A model generated the notes under the pieces. It was given only the letters and a program-made list of their open reading frames with translations. It ran no database searches and was not told the origin of the DNA. A stretch of 64,000 nucleotides of DNA, taken from contig NZ_AGAF01000165.1 of NCBI RefSeq assembly GCF_000224515.1, forward strand, positions 1 to 64,000, in the 5' to 3' direction. A program made the translations under genes and the position numbers. Shown piece after piece: positions 63,560 to 64,000 of this stretch. The number at the start of each line of letters is the position of its first letter. Positions within the stretch are counted from its first letter, which is position 1. Origin of the DNA: Desulfosporosinus sp. OT. GTDB lineage: Bacteria > Bacillota > Desulfitobacteriia > Desulfitobacteriales > Desulfitobacteriaceae.

Positions 63560-64000
63560 TTAATTCTTTTCGACAGAGAAAACCCCGTCAACTTCATTGA
63601 GATCCTCGATGATTTTATCTATATTTATTCGCTTAAAGGGAGTTCTTAAAGTGTATTCAAAGGTTGTTTTGTTTTGCTCTTCATTTAATAAAGACATAGA
63701 AATATTTTGAGCGATTATTTTATGTGACTCAATAATACGGTTGATTTCTTTGACTTTGCAAGTTCCATTCACTGTAACTATCTGTAATATCTGTTTACTT
63801 CTAAAAAAATAATGTTCGACTGAACGCTCCAATGTAACAAAAACTAAAAACGTAGCCAGGAATGCAGAAAAATAGAATCCGGCTCCTGTGACTAAACCTA
63901 TCGCTGAAACCACCCATAGTGAAGCGGCTGTTGTGAGTCCTTTAACCGAGACTCCATCCCTTAAAATAGTACCGGCTCCTAAAAAACCGATACCTGAAAC
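63560..64000 (-). CDS. MgtC/SapB-family membrane protein, 5' end outside the window
   Basis: The frame is open to the window edge, and upstream codons read VSGIGFLGAGTILRDGVSVKGLTTAASLWVVS, conserved MgtC core (at most 20 residues of it are needed: GIGFLGAGTILRDG). About 147 codons are seen: the last two or three transmembrane helices, then a cytoplasmic ACT-like C-terminal domain (about the last 80 residues). MgtC proteins are linked to magnesium homeostasis and virulence-type growth. Start and promoter are not in this window. Confidence 0.85.
   Translation of the reverse strand, partial: VSGIGFLGAGTILRDGVSVKGLTTAASLWVVSAIGLVTGAGFYFSAFLATFLVFVTLERSVEHYFFRSKQILQIVTVNGTCKVKEINRIIESHKIIAQNISMSLLNEEQNKTTFEYTLRTPFKRINIDKIIEDLNEVDGVFSVEKN

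Noticed and set aside
1..64000. CRISPR arrays, rRNA and tRNA genes
   Set aside because: No regularly spaced repeats, no rRNA-like sequence and no cloverleaf with TTCRANNC plus CCA-type ends was noticed by eye; a tRNAscan or CRISPR finder run would settle it.

Overview
The window looks like the chromosome of an anaerobic, spore-former-type Clostridium-class Firmicute, most like the Desulfosporosinus/Desulfitobacterium group of Peptococcaceae. This is an inference from gene content: a T-box leader, a GEMM-I c-di-GMP riboswitch, strong AGGAGG ribosome sites, a DUF362 ferredoxin-like protein, a molybdopterin enzyme, BMP-type nucleoside transporters and CWB2 wall-binding repeats. Nearly all genes lie on the minus strand. 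I see no rRNA, tRNA or CRISPR array.

Region 1 (1-12.1 kb) is a defence and scar region. It holds a type I restriction-modification operon (hsdM-hsdS-hsdR), then a two-gene cassette (OLD-like ATPase/Toprim protein plus a PD-(D/E)XK-like protein) bracketed by imperfect direct repeats. After these come a dead ABC exporter fragment, an XRE regulator and a stand-alone receiver domain.

Region 2 (12.1-24.6 kb) appears to be one long histidine/urocanate catabolic operon. Transcription order is livK-livH-livM-livG-livF, long urocanase, formimidoyl-THF cyclodeaminase, glutamate formimidoyltransferase, imidazolonepropionase, canonical urocanase, AraC regulator. No histidine ammonia-lyase is present in the window.

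Region 3 (24.7-40.5 kb) is mixed: an IS200/IS605-like end, a DUF362 iron-sulfur protein, an alpha/beta hydrolase, a frameshifted molybdopterin oxidoreductase, a plus-strand polyamine pair (PLP decarboxylase and spermidine synthase), a CWB2-HtrA protease, small proteins, adenine deaminase, a membrane-anchored unknown, and an IS4-family insertion sequence with an in-frame stop in its transposase.

Region 4 (40.6-47.8 kb) is the most unusual part. A c-di-GMP-I riboswitch with its own terminator precedes an ECF sigma factor, a membrane anti-sigma factor and a set of small secreted proteins. Part of this island (about 835 bp) is duplicated. In the second copy the protein gene is dead (start ATG to ATA, and CAA to TAA), but a long RNA hairpin is preserved by paired compensatory changes, which points to an undescribed structured RNA. 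The island is bracketed by near-identical hairpins and abuts serine-recombinase remnants.

Region 5 (47.8-60.3 kb) is purine salvage: a second adenine deaminase and two complete BMP/NupOPQ-like nucleoside ABC transporters, with an XRE-cupin regulator gene at the end of one operon and a LacI/PurR-like palindrome in the promoter of the other. Region 6 (60.3-64 kb) has a LysR regulator, leuA with a leucine (CUC) T-box leader, and the start-truncated end of an MgtC-family gene running off the window.
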